The translations under genes were made by a program, and so were the position numbers. Source: Verrucomicrobiota bacterium (GTDB lineage Bacteria; Verrucomicrobiota; Verrucomicrobiia; Opitutales; Opitutaceae). Taken from it: a DNA stretch of 33,474 nucleotides. Under the pieces are notes generated by a model, which made no database searches, had not been told where the DNA came from, and saw nothing but the letters and a program-made list of their open reading frames with translations. Each line of letters begins with the position of its first letter. Position 1 is the first letter of the stretch. Of the stretch, positions 1-8,369 are shown one piece after another. The stretch covers positions 1 to 33,474 of the forward strand of contig JANXRL010000165.1 in the NCBI GenBank assembly GCA_025352985.1, given 5' to 3'.

Positions 1-2
1 GC

Positions 3-422
3 CTCATCGACATCGGCGTGAAGCCGTTCCTCGTCTCGACCTCGCTCCGCGCGGCCGTTGCACAGCGCCTCACCCGCAAGATATGTAAGCAGTGCAAGAA
101 ACCCTACACCCCCGATTCCAAGGAGCTGCGTTCGCTTAACATCAGCGCGCAGCAGGCCGCCTCGGCCACTTTTATGCACGGCGAAGGTTGTCCCAATTGC
201 AACGCGACCGGCTTCCGCGGCCGCATCGGTATCTTTGAAATGTTCGTCGTTAACGAGGAAATCCAGCGTATGATCTACGACAACGCAGGCACCTCAAAGC
301 TGCGCGACAAGGCCCGGGCTCTGGGCATGCGCACCATGCGCGAGGACGGCATTCGCAAGGTGACTTCCGGGCAGACCACCATCGAGGAAGTCGTTTCGAT
401 TACCGTGGGCGACGCCAACTAA
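3..422 (+). CDS. PilB/GspE-family ATPase, C-terminal part (5' end outside window)
   Basis: This is the last 139 residues of a secretion or pilus assembly ATPase whose frame is already open at the window edge. The visible part holds the stretch that follows the ATPase core in this family ([20 protein letters not shown]), then the zinc-binding tetracysteine pair CKQC and CPNC, and the closing GMRTMREDG segment. The same segments occur in the complete PilB homologue at 1569-3269, so the two are paralogues lying on either side of pilT. In this family the enzyme is a cytoplasmic hexamer that powers pilin polymerisation or type II secretion. The Walker motifs are outside the window. The next gene starts 23 bases downstream, so it is probably co-transcribed. 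Confidence 0.9.
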   Translation, partial: LIDIGVKPFLVSTSLRAAVAQRLTRKICKQCKKPYTPDSKELRSLNISAQQAASATFMHGEGCPNCNATGFRGRIGIFEMFVVNEEIQRMIYDNAGTSKLRDKARALGMRTMREDGIRKVTSGQTTIEEVVSITVGDAN

Positions 423-445
423 GTCCGCCCGAACATTCCAAAATC

Positions 446-1528
446 ATGAGCTACGAGATGAACGAACTGCTGGAACTGGTGGTCGATCAAGGCGCGTCCG
501 ACCTTCACATCCAAGTGGGGCAGCCCCCCACGCTGCGCATGAGCGGCAGCATGGTTCCCATTGAGGGCCCCGTGCTCACGCCGCCCGACACGGAAAAGTT
601 GATGTTGTCGATCACGCCCGACAACCACCAGCAAAACGTAAAGCTCAATGGCGGTGCGGACTTCGGTTTCGCGTTTCTCGACAAGGCTCGTTTCCGCGTG
701 AGCGTGCTCAAATCCAAGGGCAGTTACGGTCTCGTGCTTCGGCAGATTCCCAACAAGATGTTTGGCCTGCGCGACATCGGCCTGCCCGACAAGATACGCG
801 AACTCCTTTATCGCCCGCGCGGGCTTGTTCTTGTCACGGGTCCAACTGGCTCTGGCAAGTCCACCACGCTCGCGTCGATGGTAAACTACATCAACGAAAA
901 CCGCGATGGTCATATCATCACGATCGAGGATCCGATCGAGTATTATCACAACCACAAGCACTGCATCGTGACGCAGCGCGAGGTGGGTGTGGACGTGCCG
1001 AGCTTTTCGGAGGCGATCCGCCGGGCGCTCCGTCAGGACCCCGATATCGTGCTGGTGGGTGAAATGCGCGATCTTGAAACCATAGAGGCCGCGATCAGCG
1101 CGGCCGAAACCGGGCACCTAGTCTTCGGCACGCTCCACACCAACGGAGCGGCCAAGACCATAGACCGCATCGTCGATGCTTTCCCCGCCAACATGAAGGA
1201 CATGATTCGCACTCAGCTCGCGTCCTCTATCGTGGCGGTCATTTCCCAGGTGTTGTGCAAGAAAATCGGTGGCGGGCGCATCGCCAGCTACGAGATCATG
1301 GTCAACACTACCTCGATCGCCTCGCTCATCCGCGAAAACAAGACCTTCCGCATCTCGTCCGACATCCAGACGGGCGCGGCACTGGGCATGATTACTCTAG
1401 ATTCCCACTTGATGGGATTGGTCAACCGCAACCTCATCACTCCCGACGAAGCTTTAGAAAAAGCCCAGGATTCCATTGTCATGCGCGAGAAGCTTCTCGC
1501 GATGGGTGCACAGCTTCGCCAAGTTTAA
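446..1528 (+). CDS. pilT: Twitching motility / pilus retraction ATPase PilT
   Basis: This 360-residue protein has the normal PilT length. It shows a Walker A motif GPTGSGKS at residues 132-139, acidic residues in ITIEDPIEY (159-167), a Walker B region LVGEMRD (203-209), a His box [10 protein letters not shown] (223-232), and a segment [14 protein letters not shown] (290-303) that corresponds to the AIRNLIRE signature separating PilT from extension ATPases. It lacks the tetracysteine zinc site of PilB. PilT hydrolyses ATP to disassemble the pilus and drives twitching. It sits between two PilB-like genes and upstream of pilC. The start is the ATG directly before the conserved [17 protein letters not shown] segment. 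No strong Shine-Dalgarno sequence is visible. Confidence 0.95.
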   Translation: MSYEMNELLELVVDQGASDLHIQVGQPPTLRMSGSMVPIEGPVLTPPDTEKLMLSITPDNHQQNVKLNGGADFGFAFLDKARFRVSVLKSKGSYGLVLRQIPNKMFGLRDIGLPDKIRELLYRPRGLVLVTGPTGSGKSTTLASMVNYINENRDGHIITIEDPIEYYHNHKHCIVTQREVGVDVPSFSEAIRRALRQDPDIVLVGEMRDLETIEAAISAAETGHLVFGTLHTNGAAKTIDRIVDAFPANMKDMIRTQLASSIVAVISQVLCKKIGGGRIASYEIMVNTTSIASLIRENKTFRISSDIQTGAALGMITLDSHLMGLVNRNLITPDEALEKAQDSIVMREKLLAMGAQLRQV

Positions 1529-1568
1529 TTTTTATCTTTTTCAGCCCACCGGCCAAAGCACTATCCCT

Positions 1569-3269
1569 ATGTTCGAGAGCCACAGCCAAGCTATTCTGGA
1601 ACTTTGTCGCGACCATCATCTCGTCGCACCCTCAACCCTCAACGACCTCAACGAAGAGCACAAGGCCACCGGAAAGTCGCTTGCCGATCTGCTCGTCGAG
1701 ATGGGCATAGTCGAGAAATCTGTTTTGCTCCAAAAAGTAGCCGGTCAGTTGGGCTACGAATACCTTGACGGTTCGCCGGGCGAGATTCCCGGTGAGGTAA
1801 TCGGCGCCCTTCAGGGAAATCTGGCCCGCATGTATGGCGTGGTTCCTATCCGCATGGATGCGCAAAGCATCGATTTGCTAGCCAGTGATCCTTTCAATAA
1901 TCAGGTCATCGACGACCTCACCTTCGCGTTGGGTAAAGACATCCGCCTGGTGGTCGGCGACCCCGTGCGTATCGAGGGCATGTTAAAACTCCACTACGGC
2001 GATGATGAAACCACCGTGGATGATCTCCTCAAGGAGTTATCCAGCGACGACCACGACGGCGCAGGCGGAGGCAACAAGGAGTTGTCGGAGCACGACCTGG
2101 AGTCCATGGCCGGGCAGACCCCGATCATCCGATTCGTCAACCTCGTGATCGGCCAGGCCATCCGTGACAAGGCCTCCGACATCCACTTCGAGCCGTTCGA
2201 ACATGAATTCAAGATCCGCTACCGCATCGACGGTTCGCTTTACGAAATGGCGCCGCCGCCCAAGCACCTCGCCCTGCCCATCACCTCTCGCGTCAAGGTT
2301 CTCGCCAATCTCAACATCGCCGAACGCCGCATCCCGCAGGACGGACGCATCAAGTTGACGCTTGGCGGCCGGTCGGTCGATCTGCGCGTGTCCACGCTGC
2401 CGACTCAGTTTGGTGAGTCCGTGGTGCTCCGTGTGCTCGACCAGTCGGCCGTGCAACTCGACATCACGTCTCTCGGCATGCCCAAGGATGTATTCGAGGG
2501 CATCAACGACATCATCCATCGTCCGAACGGCATTTTTATCGTCACGGGCCCAACCGGCTCCGGTAAGACGACGACTCTCTACAGCGCCCTTCGCGTCATA
2601 AACACCACCGACCTCAAACTGCTTACGGCGGAAGACCCTGTGGAGTATGAGATTGAGGGCATCATGCAGGTGCCGGTTAACCACGCCGTCGGCCTCACGT
2701 TCGCCGCCGCGCTTCGCTCCTTCCTCCGTCAAGACCCCGACGTGATCATGGTGGGTGAGATTCGAGATTTGGAAACCGCGCAGATCGCCATCCAAGCCTC
2801 GCTTACCGGTCACTTGGTATTGTCCACTCTGCACACCAACGACGCGCCCGGCGCGGTCACCCGCCTGGTGGACATGGGCGTGGAGCCCTTCCTCATCGCT
2901 TCCTCACTGGAGGCCGTGCTCGCGCAGCGACTCGTGCGACGCATCTGCAAGAATTGCCGCACGCCCTACGAGCCGCCGGCTGCGCTTCTCCAGCAGTTGG
3001 GCATCGATCCCGTGGACATTGGCAATCGCGAATTTTTCTACGGTCGCGGCTGCGAACATTGCAGCGACAGCGGTTATCGGGGCCGCATGGGCGTTTACGA
3101 ATGGCTCCGCCTGAGCGAGTCGATCCGCGATCTCGTGGTCGAGCGCGCCTCCACTATGGTCATCAAGCAAAAGGCTTTGGAACAGGGCATGCGAACCCTC
3201 CGCGATGACGGTCTGAGGTCCATTTTTGACGGTGCCACCTCCATCGAGGAAGTTATCAAGTATACCTGA
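1569..3269 (+). CDS. pilB: Type IV pilus assembly / type II secretion ATPase PilB (GspE family)
   Basis: This is a 566-residue extension ATPase. Residues 1-145 form an MshEN/T2SSE N-terminal region. The ATPase core follows, with Walker A GPTGSGKT (327-334), acidic TAEDPVEY (353-360), Walker B MVGEIRD (394-400) and His box [10 protein letters not shown] (414-423). A zinc tetracysteine is formed by Cys460/463 and Cys495/498. The start is placed at the ATG beginning MFESHSQ. An upstream in-frame start at 1476 would overlap the end of pilT and add 31 residues with no family resemblance. It is the second PilB-type gene in the cluster, so one may serve pili and the other secretion. That split is a guess. 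Confidence 0.93.
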   Translation: MFESHSQAILELCRDHHLVAPSTLNDLNEEHKATGKSLADLLVEMGIVEKSVLLQKVAGQLGYEYLDGSPGEIPGEVIGALQGNLARMYGVVPIRMDAQSIDLLASDPFNNQVIDDLTFALGKDIRLVVGDPVRIEGMLKLHYGDDETTVDDLLKELSSDDHDGAGGGNKELSEHDLESMAGQTPIIRFVNLVIGQAIRDKASDIHFEPFEHEFKIRYRIDGSLYEMAPPPKHLALPITSRVKVLANLNIAERRIPQDGRIKLTLGGRSVDLRVSTLPTQFGESVVLRVLDQSAVQLDITSLGMPKDVFEGINDIIHRPNGIFIVTGPTGSGKTTTLYSALRVINTTDLKLLTAEDPVEYEIEGIMQVPVNHAVGLTFAAALRSFLRQDPDVIMVGEIRDLETAQIAIQASLTGHLVLSTLHTNDAPGAVTRLVDMGVEPFLIASSLEAVLAQRLVRRICKNCRTPYEPPAALLQQLGIDPVDIGNREFFYGRGCEHCSDSGYRGRMGVYEWLRLSESIRDLVVERASTMVIKQKALEQGMRTLRDDGLRSIFDGATSIEEVIKYT

Positions 3270-3340
3270 TGCGGGCGTGCTTCCGCTATGGACTCCCGGG
3301 TTAAAGCCCGCACTTTCAAACTTAGTCACCCCTTAATCCT

Positions 3341-4633
3341 ATGCCCAAATTTAGCTATACCGCCATCGAGTCGACATCCGGAAAAGAAAAGAAAGGCACC
3401 GTCGAAAGCGCCACGCCTGAGCAAGCGTCCATCGAATTGAAGGCCATGGGACTGCTGCCCACCTCGCTCGCACCCGATGGTGCAGGTAAGTCCCCCCCCA
3501 AGGACCCCCGCAAAGTCGGTGGCCCCACCATGGCGGCTGCTTCCGGCCCCGGCCCCGTCAAAAAGAAAAAGGGCGGCATGACATTCGGCCGTGTCATCAG
3601 CACTTCGGGCCTCACGATTTTTACCCGCCAGCTCTCGACGCTCGTAAATGCCGGCATGCCCATCATGCGCAGTCTGGAGACCTTGGGGCGCCAGGAGAAA
3701 AACCCAGCGTTCAAGGAAATCATCGACACCTTGGTGGAAAGTATTCGTTCGGGTGGTAATTTTTCGGACGGGCTCCTTCAGCACCCTAAGGTATTTGACC
3801 GCCTTTACGTCAACATGGTGAAGGCGGGCGAGGCGGGCGGCGTGCTTGGCACGGTGCTTGATCGTCTGGCCAAATTCATGGAGAAGGCCGAGAAGATCAA
3901 GGGTAAGGTCAAGGCCGCCATGACCTATCCCGTTATCATCGTCTTTGTCGCGGTAGCGATTGTTTCCGCGCTGATGGTTTTCGTGGTGCCGCAATTCGAG
4001 AAAATCTTCCAGGGTCTGCTCAAGGGCCAAGCGATGCCCGGTCTGACCCTTATGGTCATCGGCTTTAGCAATTTCATTAAGCACAACATCCTTGTGACCA
4101 TCGGCATCATCGTGGCCGGTTGGTTCTCCTTCAAGGCTTGGCATCGCACGGCCAAGGGCACGTTTGTGGTCGATTGGCTGCTCATCAAGTCGCCAGCCAT
4201 CGGGCCACTTTTCCTCAAGGCGTCTATTGGCCGCTTCACGCGCACGCTGGGGACGCTCCTCGCTTCGGGCGTGCCTATCCTGCAGGCCCTCATCATCACC
4301 CGTGACACTTCGGGCAACGTTCATGTCGCCAATGCCCTCAGCCTTGTCCATGATCGCGTGAAGGAGGGCGACAACGTCGCCAAGCCTCTCGAATCCACCA
4401 AGGTTTTCCCCAACATGGTCACCTCCATGATCGAGGTCGGCGAGGAAACTGGCGCGCTGCCCGAGATGCTCAACCGCGTCGCCGACACCTACGACGAAGA
4501 AGTGGACAACGCTGTTGCCGGCCTCACCTCGATCATCGAACCGATCATGATCGTGTTCATGGCCGTGGTGGTAGGAACCATCGTCATCGCGCTGTTCCTG
4601 CCCATCATCGGCATCATCAAGGGCATGACCTGA
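3341..4633 (+). CDS. pilC: Type IV pilus inner-membrane platform protein PilC (GspF family)
   Basis: The 430-residue product is a polytopic platform protein with two T2SSF domains, about residues 90-215 and 290-420. It has three hydrophobic spans, near 197-220, 245-263 and 400-425. The first domain carries the typical text TRQLSTLVNAGMPIMRSLE and the second repeats it as TRTLGTLLASGVPILQAL, which is the duplicated architecture of PilC/GspF. The N-terminal segment FSYTAIESTSGKEKKGTVES is also typical. The protein anchors the ATPases encoded just upstream and couples them to pilin assembly. A 71-base spacer separates it from pilB, and the gene is followed at once by a strong terminator, so it closes this pilus operon. 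Confidence 0.94.
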   Translation: MPKFSYTAIESTSGKEKKGTVESATPEQASIELKAMGLLPTSLAPDGAGKSPPKDPRKVGGPTMAAASGPGPVKKKKGGMTFGRVISTSGLTIFTRQLSTLVNAGMPIMRSLETLGRQEKNPAFKEIIDTLVESIRSGGNFSDGLLQHPKVFDRLYVNMVKAGEAGGVLGTVLDRLAKFMEKAEKIKGKVKAAMTYPVIIVFVAVAIVSALMVFVVPQFEKIFQGLLKGQAMPGLTLMVIGFSNFIKHNILVTIGIIVAGWFSFKAWHRTAKGTFVVDWLLIKSPAIGPLFLKASIGRFTRTLGTLLASGVPILQALIITRDTSGNVHVANALSLVHDRVKEGDNVAKPLESTKVFPNMVTSMIEVGEETGALPEMLNRVADTYDEEVDNAVAGLTSIIEPIMIVFMAVVVGTIVIALFLPIIGIIKGMT

Positions 4634-4654
4634 GCGTCTTACGATTCATCACTC

Positions 4655-4689
4655 AAAAGGCGGAGGCTGCAAATGCCTCCGCCTTTTTT
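4655..4689. terminator. Bidirectional rho-independent terminator between pilC and yhaM-like gene
   Basis: A stem of 13 bases per arm (4655-4667 and 4675-4687) encloses a 7-base loop. The core is GGCGGAGGC pairing with GCCTCCGCC. A run of T follows on the plus strand, and the A run on the left gives a T tract on the minus strand. It lies between two convergent genes, 22 bases after pilC and 24 bases after the leftward gene, so it can stop both transcripts. Confidence 0.9.
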
Positions 4690-4712
4690 GCGCCTCCGGC
4701 CAGCGGGTTCGG

Positions 4713-5699
4713 TCACGCGATCGGCTTCGTTAGCAGAGCCGTGTTCAGCCCTGGCAGGCGCTCGGAGAATTCGTCCTGTTCGTTGGCCTGGCGGAGCGTT
4801 CGCTGGACCATGCCCATCTTGGCGTCGAGATTGTCGATCATTGAAACGAAGACGGCTTCGGGCGTCGCCGCATAAACCGCCGCACCCCACTCGGGTTCGC
4901 CTTGGTGGCTTAGGATGATGTGCTCCAGGCGTTCCAAGCGGTCATGATCAAGGCGGGCCTTGATGCCGGCCTTGCGGGCGAGTTGGTAGCCGAGCACGAC
5001 GTGCCCTTGGAGGATGCCCTTGCGGCTGCGCTTGGTCGCGAGGGTGCCTTGGTATTCCACGGTTTTGCCGGTGTCGTGAAGGAGGATGCCCGCCATCGCG
5101 AGGTCGGCGTCCACTTCTTGGTAGAGCGGCAGCAGCGCCTTGCAGACGCGGGCCATGTGGATGGTGTGCTCAAGCAGGCCGTGACGGTAGGCGTGGTGCA
5201 TCGAAACCGCCGCCGGACTCCAGCGGAAGGTTTCGCCCACGTCCTCGAAGACGCTGCGCACGGTCATCCGCAGTTCGTCGTGACCGATGCCTTCGATGAA
5301 GGCCTGAAGCTCCGCCCACAAGACCTCCGCCGACTCGGGCGCGACTTCGACGAGGTTGTCAATGAGTCCTGGGGCGGCCAGTTCCTCTTCGCTCAGGGCG
5401 ACCACTTTAAGAAGTTTGGGGGAGAAGCGTCCTTGGTAGTAGTCCACTCGGCCTTCGATGCGGAGCACGCCGCCTTCGCCGGCGGACTTGATGGCATCGA
5501 AAACCGCGCCGTCACTGAACACCGTGCAACCGAACGAGCCGGTGCGGTCGCCTAGCTCGACCACGAGGAAGGGGTTGCCGTTGGAGGCGGTCTTGCCCGC
5601 GAGCTTTTTGACGACCAGCACGCTGGCGAAAGCTTTGCCCGCGTCTTCGGCGAGGGCCTTGAGTTCGCGGACGGAAAGCAGGGAGGCGGCGTCGGACAT
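4713..5699 (-). CDS. yhaM: YhaM-like OB-fold / HD-domain 3'-5' exoribonuclease
   Basis: The 328-residue protein has an N-terminal OB-fold nucleic-acid-binding domain (about 20-105) and a C-terminal HD domain (about 160-300). The HD domain shows HGLLEHT at 173-179, the metal-binding doublet His208-Asp209 in LLHDTGK, and a further His265. This arrangement and length match the YhaM/CBF1 family, which degrades RNA and single-stranded DNA from the 3' end using divalent metal. It is the last gene of a three-gene leftward operon and starts only 3 bases after the stop of the hydrolase gene. The symbol is by family resemblance, and substrate preference cannot be read from the sequence. Confidence 0.85.
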   Translation of the reverse strand: MSDAASLLSVRELKALAEDAGKAFASVLVVKKLAGKTASNGNPFLVVELGDRTGSFGCTVFSDGAVFDAIKSAGEGGVLRIEGRVDYYQGRFSPKLLKVVALSEEELAAPGLIDNLVEVAPESAEVLWAELQAFIEGIGHDELRMTVRSVFEDVGETFRWSPAAVSMHHAYRHGLLEHTIHMARVCKALLPLYQEVDADLAMAGILLHDTGKTVEYQGTLATKRSRKGILQGHVVLGYQLARKAGIKARLDHDRLERLEHIILSHQGEPEWGAAVYAATPEAVFVSMIDNLDAKMGMVQRTLRQANEQDEFSERLPGLNTALLTKPIA

Positions 5700-5702
5700 G
5701 GC

Positions 5703-6263
5703 TTAGGAGTATTTTTTGACCAGCTTGGTGAAATCTTTAAAGAACGGGTGCGCGGCATCGTGCAGCAGCGAATAAAAAATCGTCTCGCCCGGCAGCAGAT
5801 GAACACCGCTGCGCGCCAGAGCCGAAAGGCAGGCGGTGGCGTCGCCGGGTCGGCGGGCGCCGATCGCATCGGTGAGCACGGTGGCTTGGATGTTCGCCTC
5901 AAGCGCGCCTAGGGCCGTCTGGTAAATACACACGGGGGTTTCTAGACCGCAGAGAATGACGTGTTCGATGTCCTGCGCACGGAGGGCGTCGCGAATGCCG
6001 TCGTCCGCGAAGACGGAGAAGGTGTTTTTGGCGTGAACGTCCGCGCTCGGGGCGAGTTTGAGCAGCTCTGGATCGGTGCCGCCCAGCTTGGCGGGCAACT
6101 GTTCGGTGAAGGCCACGGGAATGCCGAGGCCGGTGGCCGCCTCGATGGCGAAGGCGCAGCGTTTGAGTAATGTGTTCGCGTCGGGCATCACCTTGAGGAA
6201 GGGCGGCTGGAGATCCACGCAGATGAGCAGAACGCCCGAAACGGGGGAGGGTGTGGTGGCCAT
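5703..6263 (-). CDS. Isochorismatase-family cysteine hydrolase
   Basis: The 186-residue protein has the isochorismatase/nicotinamidase fold with the expected catalytic triad: Asp17 in LLICVDLQ, Lys79 in HAKNTFSVF, and Cys112 in GLETPVCI. The start is the ATG of MATTPSP. Longer in-frame starts would run into the neighbouring phosphatase gene and add Arg/Pro-rich residues without family resemblance. Members hydrolyse amides or vinyl ethers in small molecules. This one lacks features that would fix the substrate, and it resembles the broad YcaC-like hydrolases. It lies 2 bases after the phosphatase stop and 3 bases before the YhaM-like gene, so translational coupling is likely. Confidence 0.87.
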   Translation of the reverse strand: MATTPSPVSGVLLICVDLQPPFLKVMPDANTLLKRCAFAIEAATGLGIPVAFTEQLPAKLGGTDPELLKLAPSADVHAKNTFSVFADDGIRDALRAQDIEHVILCGLETPVCIYQTALGALEANIQATVLTDAIGARRPGDATACLSALARSGVHLLPGETIFYSLLHDAAHPFFKDFTKLVKKYS

Positions 6264-6265
6264 GG

Positions 6266-6925
6266 TCAGGGAAAATAGCGGCGGCGGGCCTTCACTTGCA
6301 CGAACCGTTTTTCGGGCAGGATGTAGGCGGTGAGGTGGCCGCCCATCACACAGGCGGTGTCGATGCCTACGGACCACTTGAGCTTGTAGATATCGGGCCG
6401 CGGGGTGTGGCCGTAAACGACGAAGGGCGGGCCGTTCCAGAGATCGGCCCACGGGGGAGACTCGGGGGATTCCGCGCGTTTGCCGGGGTTGCCATCATTG
6501 TCCACGACTTGGATGCGAGTGACCACGGAGGCGGGCTGGCGTTGCCAAGGCTCGTTCGGGAGAAAGCCGCCGTGCACGAATACAGTGTTCAACTCCTCGA
6601 CGTAGTGCGTAAGCGGCATGGTCTCAAGATATGCCCAGTCCTCGGGGCGGAGTTTGGCGAACGTCTCCGCGTCGGCGTCCCTGTTGTTGTAGGGCTCCTT
6701 CGTGCGGCGGTAGTTTAAGAGGCGAAGCTCGTGGTTGCCCAGCAGGGAGAGCGCGTTGTGTTGCTTTGCGAGGTCGATAACCCGGCAGCTGTCGGGGCCG
6801 CGATTCACCAGATCTCCGAGGAGAACCAGCCTGTCATCCTTGGTGAGGGAGAGGCGTTCCAGAAGCTCTGCAAACTCCTGGTGACACCCGTGGATGTCGC
6901 CGATGGCGATAAGACGTCCGTTCAT
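6266..6925 (-). CDS. PPP-family serine/threonine phosphatase / diadenosine tetraphosphatase-like
   Basis: The 219-residue protein carries the full metallophosphoesterase signature of the PPP family: GDIHG (9-13), GDLVNRGPDS (37-46) and GNHE (63-66), followed by later histidines in VFVHGG and VYGHTPR. This fits bacterial PrpA/PrpB-type protein phosphatases and ApaH-like enzymes, which use two metal ions. The ATG at 6925 gives MNGRLIAIGDIHG, the usual compact N-terminus. The longer frame to 6985 would overlap the divergent gene at 6984. It is the first gene of a tight leftward operon with the hydrolase and the HD nuclease. Whether it acts on proteins or nucleotides is not determined. Confidence 0.88.
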   Translation of the reverse strand: MNGRLIAIGDIHGCHQEFAELLERLSLTKDDRLVLLGDLVNRGPDSCRVIDLAKQHNALSLLGNHELRLLNYRRTKEPYNNRDADAETFAKLRPEDWAYLETMPLTHYVEELNTVFVHGGFLPNEPWQRQPASVVTRIQVVDNDGNPGKRAESPESPPWADLWNGPPFVVYGHTPRPDIYKLKWSVGIDTACVMGGHLTAYILPEKRFVQVKARRRYFP

Positions 6926-6983
6926 TCGTGCTGTGCGCAAATTTGCTAGCGTCTGCACCCTGGGGAAGTAAACAAGAAAGCCC

Positions 6984-7532
6984 ATGGAATTGAATCTGCA
7001 GCCCCTCGCCCTCGCCTGTCATTTTTCCGGCCAGACGTTCAAGGAAGGCGACCGCGTGATCAGTTTCCTCATCCGCAACGAGGCCTCGGTGGAGGTTGTG
7101 CGGCTTGATATTCTGGAATCCGTGCGGGCGGAGTTCGCGCCGTCGGGCTTTGTCGCCTGCCAGTGGGCGCATGTCTTCAAGCCGCGCAAGGCGGGAGAGA
7201 ATCCCGAGCGCGAACTCAAGCTGACCGCAGAAAACCTTTTCGTGACGCTGGCGGACCCGGCGGTGGAGCTCGCCCCCGAAAACGAGCGGCTCGTGCAGTT
7301 CCTCGCGTTGATGCTGGAGCGCAAGCGCCTACTGCGCCCCAAGGGACGCACGGCGGACGGGAAGCGAGCGGTTTACGAGCACGCCAAGACGAAGCGGATC
7401 TACGAAGTCCCCGCGGGCGAGCTCAGCCCGGAGTTTTTCATGTCGATCCAAGAGCAGTTGGGCGCGCTGGTAGGCGGTCCGAAGAAAATGGAAGAGCCGG
7501 CAGTGGCGCCAAAAATCGAGACGGCGACCTGA
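6984..7532 (+). CDS. Conserved hypothetical protein (unknown function)
   Basis: I do not recognise a named domain. The 182-residue product is soluble, with no signal peptide or membrane span. It begins with a short segment ACHFSGQTFKEGDRVISFL (11-29), a Cys/Gly-containing turn of the kind seen in uncharacterised planctomycete and verrucomicrobial proteins. A charged helical region follows, including LVQFLALMLERKRLLRPKG. The segment YEHAKTKRIYEVP near 131-143 looks ordered, and the tail is proline- and alanine-rich. It is transcribed divergently from the phosphatase operon across 58 bases and converges on hisF, whose stop lies 11 bases beyond its own. The start is the ATG at 6984. The reading frame shows normal coding composition. 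Confidence 0.75.
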   Translation: MELNLQPLALACHFSGQTFKEGDRVISFLIRNEASVEVVRLDILESVRAEFAPSGFVACQWAHVFKPRKAGENPERELKLTAENLFVTLADPAVELAPENERLVQFLALMLERKRLLRPKGRTADGKRAVYEHAKTKRIYEVPAGELSPEFFMSIQEQLGALVGGPKKMEEPAVAPKIETAT

Positions 7533-7543
7533 GCGCGCCTTTC

Positions 7544-8305
7544 TTAGCGGCGAACAGGCACGTTGTGCGCGGCCAAATAGGTTTTCACCTGCGGAATCGT
7601 GAGCGTGCCGAAGTGGAACAGGCTGGCGGCGAGCACCGCGCTGGCGTGTCCATCGGTGATGGCGTCGGCAAAATGGGAGAGTTCCCCGGCGCCGCCGCTG
7701 GCGATGACGGGCACGGTGACCGCGTCGCTCACGGCGCGGGTGAGGGCGCAGTCGTAGCCGGTCTTCATACCGTCGCAGTCCATGCTGGTGAGGAGTATCT
7801 CGCCTGCGCCGAGCTCGACGGCGCGGCGCGCCCAGTCCACGGCGTTCAGCTCGGTGGGGTTGCGGCCGCCGTGGGTGAACACGCGCCAGGATTTGCCGTC
7901 GGGTTCGCAGCGGGCGTCGATGGCGACCACGATGCACTGCGCGCCAAAGCGGCGGGAGGCGTCGGCGATGAGCTGCGGGGTGTTTATGGCGGAGGTGTTG
8001 AGAGAGACCTTATCGGCGCCGGCCTTGAGCATCTTTTCGATGTCTTCGACGGAGCGCAGGCCGCCGCCCACGGTGAGCGGCATAAAGCACTGTTCGGCGG
8101 TGCGGGCGACGACGTCGTGCATGATGCCGCGGCCGTCGCTGGAGGCGGTGATGTCGAGGAAGACCAGCTCGTCCGCGCCCTGTGTGTCGTAGACCTTGGC
8201 GCAGGCGACAGGGTCGCCAGCGTCACGTAGTTCCTGAAACTTCACGCCCTTCACCACGCGGCCGTTGGTGACGTCGAGACAAGGGATGATGCGTCGAGAG
8301 AGCAT
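7544..8305 (-). CDS. hisF: Imidazole glycerol phosphate synthase cyclase subunit HisF
   Basis: The 253-residue TIM-barrel protein has the expected HisF length and both catalytic aspartates, Asp11 in IIPCLDV and Asp130 in VVAIDAR. Phosphate-binding segments LTVGGGLRS and ASGGAG are also present. With HisH it converts PRFAR and ammonia to imidazole glycerol phosphate and AICAR in histidine synthesis. The start is [12 protein letters not shown], where the family normally begins. No other his gene is in the window, so the pathway is dispersed here. It lies 64 bases downstream of the toroid protein gene on the same strand. It may be read through from that gene or from its own promoter in the AT-rich spacer. 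Confidence 0.97.
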   Translation of the reverse strand: MLSRRIIPCLDVTNGRVVKGVKFQELRDAGDPVACAKVYDTQGADELVFLDITASSDGRGIMHDVVARTAEQCFMPLTVGGGLRSVEDIEKMLKAGADKVSLNTSAINTPQLIADASRRFGAQCIVVAIDARCEPDGKSWRVFTHGGRNPTELNAVDWARRAVELGAGEILLTSMDCDGMKTGYDCALTRAVSDAVTVPVIASGGAGELSHFADAITDGHASAVLAASLFHFGTLTIPQVKTYLAAHNVPVRR

Positions 8306-8369
8306 TGCAAGTAGTGAGTTGTGAGTAGTTCGGAGATTAATATACTCATAACCCATTACCCATTAATTT
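8306..8369. repeat. AT-rich spacer with degenerate short-word repeats before hisF
   Basis: The spacer between the toroid gene and hisF is built of decayed repeats. ACCCATT occurs twice in tandem near 8347-8361, and words of the type AGTAGTGAGTTGTGAGTAGT lie near 8311-8330. The composition is markedly more AT-rich than the flanking genes. It could contain the hisF promoter, but no clear -35/-10 pair was found. Confidence 0.4.

Noticed and set aside
2037-2834. Minus-strand open frame opposite pilB
   Set aside because: It covers the conserved ATPase core on the other strand and has no recognisable domain.
3326-4351. Long minus-strand open frame (341 codons) opposite pilC
   Set aside because: It is antisense to a strongly conserved gene and its translation is His/Asp/Arg-rich with no family resemblance. 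It is a shadow of GC-rich codon use.
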